Origin: Gammaproteobacteria bacterium
Lineage (GTDB): Bacteria; Pseudomonadota; Gammaproteobacteria; HK1
Assembly: GCA_022822245.1 (NCBI GenBank)
Contig: JAJECB010000136.1
Coordinates: 1-58,607 of the forward strand
Direction: 5' to 3'
Length of the DNA stretch: 58,607 nucleotides
Both the position numbers and the translations under genes were made by a program. Numbering within the stretch: the stretch's first letter is position 1; each line of letters starts with the position of its first letter. A model generated the notes under the pieces. The model saw only the letters and a program-made list of their open reading frames with translations. It was not told the origin of the DNA and searched no databases. Positions 16,640-25,929 of this stretch are shown piece after piece.

Positions 16640-17947
16640 CTACACATCCAGGGTGTGGTCGCGCTCCCACTGGGTGAGGTGCCGAGCGTAGCTGTCCCAC
16701 TCGGCAAGCTTGAGCTTGCAGTAACTGTCGACGAACTCGGCCCCGAGGGCCGCCCGGAGGGTCCGGCTCTTCTGCGTCAGCCGAATCGCGTCGAGCAGGT
16801 TGAGCGGCAGGCGCTTGAGCCCCCGAACCCGGCCGCCCTCGGCGTACATGTTGATGTCGAGGCGCCGCCCGGGGTCGCGCTCCGCCGCGATCCCGTCGAG
16901 TCCCGCGGCGAGGAGCCCCGCCTGCAGCAGGTAGGGGTTCACCGCCCCGTCCATCAGGCGAAGCTCGAAGCGCCCCGCCTCCGGGATCCGCACCATGTGG
17001 GTGCGGTTGTTGCCGGACCAGCTCACCGCGTTCGGCGACCAGGTGGCCCCCGACGCGGTCACCGGGGCGTTGATCCGCTTGTAGCTGTTGACCGTCGGGT
17101 TGAAGAGGGAACACAGGGTGTCGGCGTGGTGCAGCACCCCGCCGAGGAAGTGGTAGGCGACCCCCGAGAGCCCCATCTCGTCCCCCTCGTCGAGAAAGAG
17201 GTTCCGCTCCCCCGCCGCATCCCAGAGCGACACGTGGGCGTGGCATCCGTTGCCGGTGAGGTCGAGGAAAGGCTTCGGCATGAACGTCGCGCGCAGCCCG
17301 TGCCGCTCCGCCACCGACTTCACCATGAACCGGAAGAAGGCGTGGCGGTCGGCGGTGCCGAGGCAGTCGGTGTACTCCCAGTTCATCTCGAACTGGCCGT
17401 TCGCGTCCTCGTGGTCGTTCTGGTACGGGTCCCAGCCGAGCTCCACCATGTAGTCGCAGATCTCGCTGATGACGTCGTAGCGGCGCATGAGCGCCCCCTG
17501 GTCGTAGCAGGGCTTCTCCTGGATGTCCCGCCCGTCGGAGATTGCGCTGCCGTCCTCGTTGACGAGGAAGAACTCGCACTCGACGCCGGTGCGAAGCTCC
17601 CAGCCCCGCCTCGCCGCCGCCTCGATCTGGCGCTTGAGGACGATGCGGGGCGACGCCTCGACCTCCACCCCGTTCATCCACAGATCGGCCGGGAGCCACG
17701 CGACCTCGGGCCGCCAGGGGAGCCGGATGAGGCTCTCCGCGTCCGGCATGGCGAACATGTCGGGGTCCGCGGGGGTCATGTCGAGCCACGCCGCGAAGCC
17801 CGCGAAGCCCGCCCCGTCGCGCTGCATGTCGCCGATCGCCCGTGCCGGCACGAGCTTGGAGCGAAGGGTTCCGAAGAGGTCGGCGAAGCAGATGAGGAAG
17901 TACCGGATCCCTTCCTGTTTCGCGACTTGGGCGAGGTCCGTGGTCAT
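16640..17947 (-). CDS. Type III (GlnT-like) glutamine synthetase / gamma-glutamylmethylamide synthetase
   Basis: 435-residue ATP-dependent ligase of the glutamine synthetase fold. The ATP-binding signature KPFLDLTGNGCHAHVS, the metal-binding NDHEDANGQFEMN region and the NNRTHMVRIP arginine motif are present. Family members either make glutamine (GlnT) or condense methylamine with glutamate (GmaS). The neighbours, three split glutamate-synthase-like subunits, are those found beside both glnT (glxBCD) and gmaS (mgsABC), so context supports N-methylglutamate or related amino-group metabolism but cannot decide between them. It is the last gene of the operon. Confidence 0.85.
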   Translation of the reverse strand: MTTDLAQVAKQEGIRYFLICFADLFGTLRSKLVPARAIGDMQRDGAGFAGFAAWLDMTPADPDMFAMPDAESLIRLPWRPEVAWLPADLWMNGVEVEASPRIVLKRQIEAAARRGWELRTGVECEFFLVNEDGSAISDGRDIQEKPCYDQGALMRRYDVISEICDYMVELGWDPYQNDHEDANGQFEMNWEYTDCLGTADRHAFFRFMVKSVAERHGLRATFMPKPFLDLTGNGCHAHVSLWDAAGERNLFLDEGDEMGLSGVAYHFLGGVLHHADTLCSLFNPTVNSYKRINAPVTASGATWSPNAVSWSGNNRTHMVRIPEAGRFELRLMDGAVNPYLLQAGLLAAGLDGIAAERDPGRRLDINMYAEGGRVRGLKRLPLNLLDAIRLTQKSRTLRAALGAEFVDSYCKLKLAEWDSYARHLTQWERDHTLDV

Positions 17948-18054
17948 GGTTGAAGCCTCCGAATTTCCTGTCGTTCGTCCGGTCCGGAGCGGCCCGCCGG
18001 TTCGGGCGGGGGCCGCGCGCGCCGCCGGGGCCGGATTCTCGCTTCCCGCCCCCG

Positions 18055-19398
18055 CTACCGCGAACGCCCCGGGATCCAGTCGGTGCCGGCGAGCGGCACC
18101 TGGGCCATCGCCGCCGCCTCGACGGTGACCGCGGCGAGGTCCTCGGGCTCGAGGTTGAGCACGTGGCTCTTGCCGCAGGCGCGCGCGAGGGTCTGGAGCT
18201 CGAGGGTCATCGTGGTGAGGTAATTGCGAAGTCGCCGCGCGCCCTGCTCGGGGTTGAGCCGCGTCTCGAGGTCCGCATCCTGGGTGGTGATGCCGACCGG
18301 ACAGCGGCCGGTATGGCAGTGGTGGCAGAAGCCGGGCTCGGTGCCGAGAGCGTGGTAGTCCTCCACGTAGTCGGGACGGTTGCACCCGAGGGCGATGAGG
18401 GAGGCGGTGCCAAGCGACACCGCGTCCGCCCCGAGGGCGAGGGCCTTCGCGACGTCCGCCCCGTGGCGAATCCCGCCCGAGACGATGAGCTGCACCTTGC
18501 GGTGCATGTCGAGCTCCCGGAGCGCCTCGACCGCCTGGCGGACCGCGGGCAGGGTCGGAATCCCGGCGTGCTCGATGAAGATGTCCTGCGTCGCCGCGGT
18601 GCCGCCCTGCATTCCGTCCACGACCACCGCGTCCGCCCCCGCCTTGACCGCGAGGGCGACGTCGTACCCGACCCGCGCCGCCCCCACCTTGACGTAGACC
18701 GGCAGCTCCCAGTCGGTGATCTCCCGGAGCTCCTGGATCTTGATCTCGAGGTCGTCGGGCCCCGTCCAGTCGGGGTGCCGGCAGGCGCTTCGCTGGTCGA
18801 TCCCGACCGGGAGGTCCCGCATCCCCGCGATCCGCTCCGTGATCTTCTGCCCGAGCAGCATGCCCCCGCCGCCCGGCTTCGCCCCCTGCCCCACCACCAC
18901 CTCGATGGCGTCGCACGCCCGGAGGTGATCGGGGTCGACGCCGTAGCGCGACGGCAGCACCTGGTAGACGAGCAGCTTCGACGCCTCGCGCTCCTCGGGC
19001 GACATCCCGCCGTCCCCGGTGGTGGTGCTCGTCCCCGCCGCGGTCGCGGCCATCCCGATCGCGCGCTTCGCGTTCGCCCCGAGCGCGCCGAAGCTCATTC
19101 CCGCGATCGTGATCGGGATCGCGAGCTCCATCGGGCGGCGGGCGAAGCGGGTGCCGATGGTGACCGCGGTTTCGCACTTCTCGCGGTAGCCCTCGAGCGG
19201 ATACCGGGACATCGAGGCCCCGAGCAGCAGGAGGTCGTCGAAGGTGGGGAGGTGGCGCTTCGCGCCGAAGCCGCGGATGTCGTACACCCCCTCGTCCGCG
19301 GCGCGGTGGATCTCGGCGATGACCGGCGCGGGGAACGAGGCCGACGCCCGGAGCCAGCGCCGATCGGGGGGCGAGCCGGGAGGCGATCCGCCGCTCAT
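18055..19398 (-). CDS. FMN-binding glutamate-synthase-like subunit (GlxD/MgsC)
   Basis: 447-residue protein equal to the FMN/synthase domain of glutamate synthase. Visible motifs are KPGGGGMLLGQKI, DGMQGGTAATQDIFIEHAG, GGIRHGADVAKALALGADAV (phosphate/FMN loop) and an iron-sulfur cysteine cluster CHHCHTGRCPVGIT. With the amidotransferase and GXGXG subunits encoded upstream it rebuilds a split glutamate synthase. In methylotrophs the set makes N-methylglutamate from methylamine and glutamate. Confidence 0.88.
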   Translation of the reverse strand: MSGGSPPGSPPDRRWLRASASFPAPVIAEIHRAADEGVYDIRGFGAKRHLPTFDDLLLLGASMSRYPLEGYREKCETAVTIGTRFARRPMELAIPITIAGMSFGALGANAKRAIGMAATAAGTSTTTGDGGMSPEEREASKLLVYQVLPSRYGVDPDHLRACDAIEVVVGQGAKPGGGGMLLGQKITERIAGMRDLPVGIDQRSACRHPDWTGPDDLEIKIQELREITDWELPVYVKVGAARVGYDVALAVKAGADAVVVDGMQGGTAATQDIFIEHAGIPTLPAVRQAVEALRELDMHRKVQLIVSGGIRHGADVAKALALGADAVSLGTASLIALGCNRPDYVEDYHALGTEPGFCHHCHTGRCPVGITTQDADLETRLNPEQGARRLRNYLTTMTLELQTLARACGKSHVLNLEPEDLAAVTVEAAAMAQVPLAGTDWIPGRSR

Positions 19399-19434
19399 CG
19401 CGCGGACCCCGGCCGGTCGCGGGGGGAGTCGAGC

Positions 19435-20133
19435 TCAGTATTCATCCGCGTGGTCCACGTCGAAGTTGTAGAGCCGCCGGGCCGAGCCGTAGCGCCGGAA
19501 CGCGGCCGCGTCGGCCTCCACCCCGGACGCCGCGAGGAGGCCGCCGAGCCGCTCGACGTGCGCGTTGCTCATGTCTTTCTCGATGCAATCGGCACCGAGC
19601 GACGCGACCGTCCCTCGCACGTACAGCACCGCCTCGTAGATGGAATCACCGAGGTCGGCGCCGGCGTCGCCGCAGACCACCAGGTGGCCGGCCTGGGCCA
19701 TGAACGCGCTCATGTGCCCGACCGAGCCCGCGACCACGATGTCGATCCCCTTCATGGAGATCCCGCAGCGCGCGCTCGCGTTCCCCTCGATCACGAGGAG
19801 CCCGCCGCGCCCGGACGCGCCGGCGGACTGGGAGGCGTCGCCCTTCACGCGCACCGACCCCGACATCATGTTCTCGGCCAATCCGGGCCCCGCGTTGCCG
19901 TGGATGACGATGTTCGCGGAGCGGTTCATCCCGGCGCAGTAGTAGCCGACGTGCCCGAGGATCTCGAGCTCGGCCTCCGCCGCCATCCCGACGCACAGGG
20001 CGTGGCGGCCCCCGGGGTTGCGGATACGCCAGCGCGCGCCTTCGTCGTGTCCAATTTGATGGAGCGAACGGTTGAGCGAGCGCCGGTCGCCGCCCGCGAG
20101 GTCGAATTCGACCGGCTCCGGCGTGGCGCTCAC
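19435..20133 (-). CDS. Glutamate synthase GXGXG-domain subunit (GlxC/MgsB)
   Basis: 232-residue right-handed beta-helix subunit corresponding to the C-terminal GXGXG domain of glutamate synthase. Repeating turns such as GYYCAGMNRSANIVIHGNAG, GRGGLLVIEGNASARCGIS and GHLVVCGDAGADLGDS are visible. It starts at a GTG overlapping the stop of the amidotransferase gene (GTGA), so the two subunits are translationally coupled. Confidence 0.87.
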   Translation of the reverse strand: MSATPEPVEFDLAGGDRRSLNRSLHQIGHDEGARWRIRNPGGRHALCVGMAAEAELEILGHVGYYCAGMNRSANIVIHGNAGPGLAENMMSGSVRVKGDASQSAGASGRGGLLVIEGNASARCGISMKGIDIVVAGSVGHMSAFMAQAGHLVVCGDAGADLGDSIYEAVLYVRGTVASLGADCIEKDMSNAHVERLGGLLAASGVEADAAAFRRYGSARRLYNFDVDHADEY

Positions 20134-21035
20134 GAGGGCGCTCCGCCCCAGTGGTAGACCCGCCCGGGGGTGGGCTCCCAGATCTCGGCCCGATCCGCGC
20201 CCGGGAGTGGCGCGATGGCCCGGAACTCCGAGGCCATGGCCACCCAGTCGCCGGTCTCCGCGAGCACCGCGGGCTTGCAGGAGATGGGGTCGCGGAGCAC
20301 CGCAAAGCCGTCCCGGGTCGCGACCGCAAACGTGTAGAACCCGTCGAGGTCGTCGATGGACGCTTCGAGCGCTTCGTCGAGGGAGTCGCCCTCGTGAAGA
20401 CGCCACGTGAGATAGCCCGCCGCCACCTCGGTGTCGTTGTCGGTCTGGAAGGCGATCCCCCGGCGGCGAAGCTTCTCGCGCAGGCGGTTGTGGTTGGAGA
20501 GCGAGCCGTTGTGCACGAGACAGAGATCGAGCCCCGTCGAGAACGGATGGGAGTGTTCGGTCGTGACCGCGCTCTCGGTCGCCATCCGGGTGTGGCCGAG
20601 CGCGTGGGTCCCGTCGATCTCCCGGAACCCGAAGCGCTCGACCACGTCCTCCGGGAGCCCCTTCTCCTTGTAGAGCTCGATCGTGTCCCCCGAGCTCATC
20701 ACCCGGAGCTCGGGATGTTCACCGGCGAACCACCGCTCGGCTCGCTCCGGAGGGAGCGCGCAGGCGAGCGTCGCGTGGCTCGCCCGCACCTCCATGTCCA
20801 CGTCCGCGCCCGACTCCCTCGCGAGCGCGTCGCGCAGGGCCGCCCAGTCGTACCCGGGATCCTCGTGATGGACGGTGATCTTCGAGCCGCCGCTCCCCGC
20901 GGGACGCCGATAGAAGGCGATCCCGGCGCTGTCCGGTCCCCGGTCGCCAAGCTCGACCAGCATGGGCGATACCAGCTCGCCGAGCCGCGGGCGAAGCTCC
21001 GGATTCTTCGCGTAGAGTCCGACGATTCCGCACAT
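20130..21035 (-). CDS. Class II glutamine amidotransferase-like subunit (GlxB/MgsA)
   Basis: 301-residue Ntn-hydrolase with the N-terminal catalytic cysteine after Met removal (MCGIVGLYAK). Further class II amidotransferase features are DRGPDSAGIAF, ALGHTRMATESAV and CLVHNGSLSNHN. It supplies ammonia (or handles the alkylamine analogue) for the synthase subunit. First gene of the four-gene minus-strand operon that ends with the glutamine synthetase-like gene. Confidence 0.88.
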   Translation of the reverse strand: MCGIVGLYAKNPELRPRLGELVSPMLVELGDRGPDSAGIAFYRRPAGSGGSKITVHHEDPGYDWAALRDALARESGADVDMEVRASHATLACALPPERAERWFAGEHPELRVMSSGDTIELYKEKGLPEDVVERFGFREIDGTHALGHTRMATESAVTTEHSHPFSTGLDLCLVHNGSLSNHNRLREKLRRRGIAFQTDNDTEVAAGYLTWRLHEGDSLDEALEASIDDLDGFYTFAVATRDGFAVLRDPISCKPAVLAETGDWVAMASEFRAIAPLPGADRAEIWEPTPGRVYHWGGAPS

Positions 21036-21241
21036 GAGCGCACCGGCCCCTCCCCTGCCAGCGTGCGCTTATATCACTTCCGGCCCGCGTCCCGCCATCC
21101 CGCGCCTGTGCACGCCCGCCCCCAAGCTCCCCCGTGGCGGGAAACCCCGCTGGCACGGGATGGCTCGCGAACCGCCATGACCGATGATGGGGTATTCTTG
21201 GACTCACCTCCCCCCCGCTTTCCAGATGGTCGAACGGAGGC

Positions 21242-23593
21242 ATGAGAGGTACGAGTCTGCGGTCCGCCCTTTCCACGGCGTCCGACCTCCGGCCACTCGC
21301 CAGCGTGGCCCTGTTGCTGGCCGCAGCCGTGTTCGTTTCCGCCTGTACCGGCGGGTCCCGGTGCATCAACACCCGGGACGAGGGCTGCATCCCGCAGGCC
21401 GAGTACGAGGCGCGGGTGACGGAGCTCGCGGAAACCCATCGAGACCATCCGGGCTTCTCCAGCCAATGGGGCCTCGCCGCGATCCGGGCGGACGAGGCAT
21501 ACGCCCATCTCGAGCTCGCCGACGGCTCCACGGAGCCCCTGCGGCCCGGCAAGGGCGTGGTGGTGGGCGTCATCGATACCGGCATCGACGAGGAGCACCC
21601 CCTGTTCGAGGGGACGAAGCTCACCGAGGTGCTCGTGGGCGAGGCGGAGAACGAGACCGGCGAACGGTTCTCCCACGGAACCGCGGTCGCGAGCGTGATT
21701 GCCGGGACGCGGCACCCCAGGTACACCAACGTCCCGCACGGAGTCGCGTGGGGAGCCGAGCTCGCCGTCTTCGCGATCCCCCTCGGCTCGGGCGGGCCGG
21801 AGCCGTACGAGCCGATTCTGCCGTCGGAGATGCACGAGTCGGACGCCGGCTTCGCCGCTCTGTTCCGGGACGTGCTCGACTGGCGGAACGATGAAGGGCA
21901 ACGCATCGACTTTCTCAACCTGAGCTTCGGCTTCAATGGCCTCGTCGATCTCTACCGCCGGTCCGAACTGCGCGACAACCTGGGGCATACGATCGCCGCG
22001 ATGGAGCAGGCGGATGCCCGCGACAAGACGATCTTCATCTGGGCCGCCGGCAACGCGCACGGAGATGACTGCGCCTCCGAAGAACCCTGGTGCGTTGATG
22101 GAAAGGTCGTAGCCGAGTCGGTCGAGGTCCTCGCCGGCCTCGCCGTGCACTTCGAGAGCCTTCGGGGGCACAACATCGCGGTCGTCGCGACCGGCGAGGA
22201 CGGCGGAATTGCCGATTTTTCCAATCGCTGCGGGATCGCGGCGGACTGGTGCCTCGCGGCCCCCGGCCACGATGTGCGGGTCGCCTATTTCGGTCCCTTC
22301 GACGAGGACACCCCGGGGTTCCGGGGGGTCGTAACCACATCGGGCACCTCCGTCGCGGCCCCGATGGTGACCGGCGGTCTCGCGTTGATGAAGCACCAGT
22401 TCCGAAACCAGCTCCCCAACACCGACCTCGTCACGCGACTCTTCGTGACCGCGAACCGCGAGGGGATCTACGCCGACCAGTCGATCTACGGCCACGGAAT
22501 GATGGACCTCGGCACCGCAACGTCGCCCGTCGGCGGGTCCCGGTTCGCCCTCGGCGGAACGGTGGGCGGCGTCGGCAGCGCCCTGGCGGACACCCGACTC
22601 AGCCTCGGCGGCGCGGTGGGCGACGGGTTCTCGCGAGCCTTTGCGGGTCGGGAGATTGCCGCCTTCGATGCATTGGGCGCGCCGTTCTGGTTCGAGCTTG
22701 GCGACTTCGCGTCCGCCCCGGAAGGCCCCTCGATGGCGGAGCGGCTCCGCGACTTCATGGCGCCTACCCCCCACTCGCACGCATTCGGAGTCCCGGCGCT
22801 CGCGTTTCCAAATTGGCCGGAAGGGCTCGAGCCAAGTCTCTCTTGGGCGGAACCGAACCCGCTGCAGTTCGGATTCCTCGCGACGTCGGCGCGGGCCGGG
22901 AGCGGACACCTGTCGCTTGCGGAGCGGGCATCGGCGCTGAGCCTCGTCGGAAACGACCATCTCCTGCTCACCGCCTTCTCCACGCTCGGCATGGACCGCG
23001 TGGAGCCCGCCCTCGGCGGTGCCTTGCGGTGGCGGCCGTCCGGAGCGGCACTCGCTCTTCGCGCCGGATGGCTCGCGGAGCGCGAGACGATGCTCGGGAC
23101 CTCCGCGCAAGGCGCGTTCGGCCGATTGACGTCCCATGCCGCATTTGCCGGGGTGGAGAGTGAGACGGACATCGCGGGCTGGCGCGTGGCCGGCGCGACC
23201 GAGGTCGGAGTGGCGACCCCAAGTCTGGACGGAGGTCTCCTGACCGACGTCTCACCGTTGACCACGAGCACGTTCGCGGTGAGCGCGACCCGGCCGGTCG
23301 GAGACGACAGCAGCTTCCGGTTGTCGGTCTCGCAGCCGCTCCGGGTCGAAGACGGCCGGGCCAGCCTGTCCGTACCCGTCGGTCGCAGGAAGCGCGGCGA
23401 TGTCCTGCGCGACGCGCTGACCGTCGATCTCACCCCCTCCGGCCGCCAGATCGACGTCGAAGCGCGCTGGCACCGAAAGGAAGTGGCTGGCGGCGAACTT
23501 CGGCTGGGAGCGGCTTGGACGCGCAACCCCGGACATATCGCCGACGCCGAGCCGGGCCTGACCCTTCTCGCCGGCTGGGACCGGACGTTCTGA
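21242..23593 (+). CDS. S8 subtilisin-like lipoprotein autotransporter protease
   Basis: 783-residue exported protease. It has a lipoprotein signal (hydrophobic stretch then FVSAC, lipidated Cys35) and a subtilisin domain with Asp112 (VIDTGID), His145 (SHGTAVA) and Ser370 (TSGTSVAAP). A C-terminal beta-strand-rich region from about residue 520 ends in the outer-membrane-type terminus GWDRTF. This is the plan of NalP-like lipidated autotransporters: protease on the surface, barrel in the outer membrane. GGAGG is only 1 base from the ATG, so the true start may differ slightly. It diverges from the mgs-like operon; no partner substrate is seen. Confidence 0.83.
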   Translation: MRGTSLRSALSTASDLRPLASVALLLAAAVFVSACTGGSRCINTRDEGCIPQAEYEARVTELAETHRDHPGFSSQWGLAAIRADEAYAHLELADGSTEPLRPGKGVVVGVIDTGIDEEHPLFEGTKLTEVLVGEAENETGERFSHGTAVASVIAGTRHPRYTNVPHGVAWGAELAVFAIPLGSGGPEPYEPILPSEMHESDAGFAALFRDVLDWRNDEGQRIDFLNLSFGFNGLVDLYRRSELRDNLGHTIAAMEQADARDKTIFIWAAGNAHGDDCASEEPWCVDGKVVAESVEVLAGLAVHFESLRGHNIAVVATGEDGGIADFSNRCGIAADWCLAAPGHDVRVAYFGPFDEDTPGFRGVVTTSGTSVAAPMVTGGLALMKHQFRNQLPNTDLVTRLFVTANREGIYADQSIYGHGMMDLGTATSPVGGSRFALGGTVGGVGSALADTRLSLGGAVGDGFSRAFAGREIAAFDALGAPFWFELGDFASAPEGPSMAERLRDFMAPTPHSHAFGVPALAFPNWPEGLEPSLSWAEPNPLQFGFLATSARAGSGHLSLAERASALSLVGNDHLLLTAFSTLGMDRVEPALGGALRWRPSGAALALRAGWLAERETMLGTSAQGAFGRLTSHAAFAGVESETDIAGWRVAGATEVGVATPSLDGGLLTDVSPLTTSTFAVSATRPVGDDSSFRLSVSQPLRVEDGRASLSVPVGRRKRGDVLRDALTVDLTPSGRQIDVEARWHRKEVAGGELRLGAAWTRNPGHIADAEPGLTLLAGWDRTF

Positions 23594-23632
23594 CCCCTCC
23601 CCCCCGGTCCGGTCGCGCCGCGATCTGGACCG

Positions 23633-24502
23633 TCAGCCCGGCAAGTCGGCGGCGGCGGAACCGGGAACGAGGGCGAGCACCCGGGTCGGGCTCCCCGAGC
23701 CCTGCTCGATCTTGAGCGGCGCGGCGAGGATCACCGCCCCGCGCGGCGGCAGGAGGTCGAGGTTGGTCATGCACTGCAGGCCGTAGCGGTTGTTGCGGTG
23801 CATGTAGTAGTGGCAGGGGAAGGGCTGGGAGAAGTGGATGGCCTGCCCGGCGTCGGTCCCCACCGACTCGGTGCCGAAGCCGAGCACGTCGCGCTTCGCG
23901 ATGAGCCACGGCACCACGTGCTCGTCCGGCCCCGGGGTGTGCTGCCCGTCCTCGAGCATGTTGAGGTAGGCGACGGGGTCGCGCCGCTTCGACCAGTCGG
24001 TGCGCATGAACACCCACGCCCGGGGCGGGATCTCCCCGTGCTCCGCCTCCCACGCCTCCACGAAGTCGATCGTGAGGAGGAAGTCGGGGTCCTCCCCGCA
24101 CTCGCGCGAGCAGTCGAGCACGCACGCTTCGGCGATGAAGTTCTCGACCGGGATGGTGTCGGTGGCGTTGTTCGGCAGCTCCTTTCCGGATACCCAGTGG
24201 ATCGGGGCGTCGAAGTGGGTCCCGGTGTGCTCCCCGCACGAGAAGTTGTTCCAGTACCAGGCGGGGCCGCGTTCGTCGTAGCGCGAGATCTCCTCGATGC
24301 GAAACGGCCAGCACTGGCCGAGCTCGGGCGGCAGGACGATGGTCGGGAACCCCGGCTCCAGGGTCTCGGTGAGGTCGATGACCCGGATCCGGCCCGCCAC
24401 CAGGTCGGCGAGAAACCGGGCAAGGGTCTTCGCGGATTCCGGAGTCCCCGCCCCGGCCTCGGCCGCGGCTCGCGTCGCGGCCTGCTCTGCAACCTCGCTC
24501 AC
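23633..24502 (-). CDS. Cyclase-family (kynurenine formamidase-like) hydrolase
   Basis: 289-residue metal-dependent hydrolase of the cyclase family (PF04199). The metal-binding motif HTGTHFDAPIHW is clear, with further conserved text RVIDLTETLEPGFPT and SVGTDAGQA. GTG at 24502 overlaps the stop of the DUF35-SDR gene (GTGA), so they are co-translated. Family members open cyclic or formyl amides, for example formylkynurenine or isatin. Substrate here unknown. Confidence 0.85.
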   Translation of the reverse strand: MSEVAEQAATRAAAEAGAGTPESAKTLARFLADLVAGRIRVIDLTETLEPGFPTIVLPPELGQCWPFRIEEISRYDERGPAWYWNNFSCGEHTGTHFDAPIHWVSGKELPNNATDTIPVENFIAEACVLDCSRECGEDPDFLLTIDFVEAWEAEHGEIPPRAWVFMRTDWSKRRDPVAYLNMLEDGQHTPGPDEHVVPWLIAKRDVLGFGTESVGTDAGQAIHFSQPFPCHYYMHRNNRYGLQCMTNLDLLPPRGAVILAAPLKIEQGSGSPTRVLALVPGSAAADLPG

Positions 24503-25743
24503 AACGACAGCTCCCGTTCGACTTCCTTCGGATTCTCGCGCAACCGGGCGTGGATCTCCTGCGCCACCGCCCCTGGATAGACGTCCTCCACCCCGTCCTC
24601 GAGCGCCTTCACCACCGCGTTCGCCAGCCCCTCCGGGGTGAGCTTGGGCGGCGGCAGCAACTGCTGCCACTCGTCCTCGATCGGACCCGGGAACACGTTC
24701 ACGACCTTCACCCCGCCCTCGAGGAGGTCCGTGCGCAGACACTGCGAGAGCGAATGCGCGGCCGCGAGCGACGCGGACCAGGTGGCGAACGCCGGGTTGT
24801 TCACCAGCGCCCAGATCGACAGCACGTTGACCCACGCGCAGGCGCCGAACGGTCCGTCCGCGCCCCGGTCGCGAAGGACGGGGCCGAACTCCGCGGCGAG
24901 GCGCAGCAGACCGAAATAATGGATGTCCATCTCCGCCCGCGGGGTGTTGACGTCCTTTCGCCCCCGGATCCCCCCCGGGCGCAGGTGATAGCCGTTGTTG
25001 ACGAGGATCTCGACCTTGGCCCCGATCCGGCCCGCAAGCTCGTGCACCGAGCGGGCGTCCGTCACGTCGAGGGGAAAGACGGTGACCCCGGGAAGCTCGG
25101 CGAGGGCTGCGAGCTCGGGGCTCGGGTGCCACGCATCGGGGTTCCCGACGTACACCTCGCGCGCCTCCGCCGCGACCATCGCCCGCACCAGGGCCTGCCC
25201 CGCGGGGGTCTTTCCGTTGGTCACGAGCACCCGGCGGTGCCGGGGGTGGCAGGTGGTCTCGCGCAGCTCCAGGTCGTCGTCCATGTTCGGCAGCTCCTTC
25301 CCGGGGGGCATGGCGAGCATGACCGCGCGCCCGCTCCGATCGAGGCGCACGGACATGCGCACGCGTTCCCCGGTGCGGCAGTCCTCCATGACGTGGGCGA
25401 CGATCGCCGGCCCGCAGTCGAGGCCCACGAGCCCGAGCCGCCAGGGGAGACGCTCGCGGAAATACACGTCGTTGCTGTGGTGAAGGGTGGTGCCGGCGAC
25501 GAGGGTGCCGCCGGCCGGAACGTCCCGCCACGCGAGCTCCCCCGAGAGGCAACCGCCGCAGAGCTGGCGCGGCGGATACTGGACCCGCCCGCAGTCCTCG
25601 CAGCGCTGGAGCGCGAACCGGCCCTCGGCGGCGACCGCAGTGAGGCCGAGGGCCTCACGGCTTCGGGGCGCCGGCGGGAGGGCCGGAAGGCGGGTGCGCT
25701 TGATGGGGTCCTTGCGCTTGGGGCGGGGGAGCGGCGTGGTCAT
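24499..25743 (-). CDS. DUF35 zinc-ribbon/OB-fold domain fused to a degenerate short-chain dehydrogenase
   Basis: 414 residues. The N-terminal third is a DUF35-type acyl-CoA-associated domain: zinc ribbon Cys48, Cys51, Cys62, Cys65, then an OB-fold (LVAGTTLHHS to about 150). The rest has the SDR order with RVLVTNGKTPAGQ (172-183), LVNNGYHLRPGG (248-258) and NVLSIWALVN (306-315). However, the cofactor glycines are altered (VTN in place of VTG) and the expected catalytic YxxxK reads WSASL at 322-326. It is therefore probably not a normal dehydrogenase and may be a scaffold or a binder of an acyl-CoA partner. DUF35 domains usually pair with thiolase-like proteins; one lies at 27.8 kb. Confidence 0.75.
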   Translation of the reverse strand: MTTPLPRPKRKDPIKRTRLPALPPAPRSREALGLTAVAAEGRFALQRCEDCGRVQYPPRQLCGGCLSGELAWRDVPAGGTLVAGTTLHHSNDVYFRERLPWRLGLVGLDCGPAIVAHVMEDCRTGERVRMSVRLDRSGRAVMLAMPPGKELPNMDDDLELRETTCHPRHRRVLVTNGKTPAGQALVRAMVAAEAREVYVGNPDAWHPSPELAALAELPGVTVFPLDVTDARSVHELAGRIGAKVEILVNNGYHLRPGGIRGRKDVNTPRAEMDIHYFGLLRLAAEFGPVLRDRGADGPFGACAWVNVLSIWALVNNPAFATWSASLAAAHSLSQCLRTDLLEGGVKVVNVFPGPIEDEWQQLLPPPKLTPEGLANAVVKALEDGVEDVYPGAVAQEIHARLRENPKEVERELSL

Positions 25744-25867
25744 GGCGCCAGTGTATCGCCGTACGCACCGATCCCGCAGCGCCCGCCCCCGGACCGCGGG
25801 GCGAAACGGCCGGGAACCGTCCCGGTCGAAACGGCGCCGCCGACTATCGGGAACGTTTCCGAAAACC

Positions 25868-25929
25868 CATGTACATGTTCATGATATGGCTTGAAAACGG
25901 GAATTTCGTGATTGCGCGGGTTTGCCCGC
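25868..25929 (+). promoter_or_regulatory. Candidate regulatory leader upstream of the ammonium transporter
   Basis: Within the 283-base divergent gap before the ammonium transporter lie a perfect 10-bp palindrome CATGTACATG (25868-25877) and a GCGGG-TTTG-CCCGC hairpin (25916-25929). A clear sigma-54 -24/-12 pair, expected for nitrogen-regulated amt genes, was not found. Confidence 0.35.
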
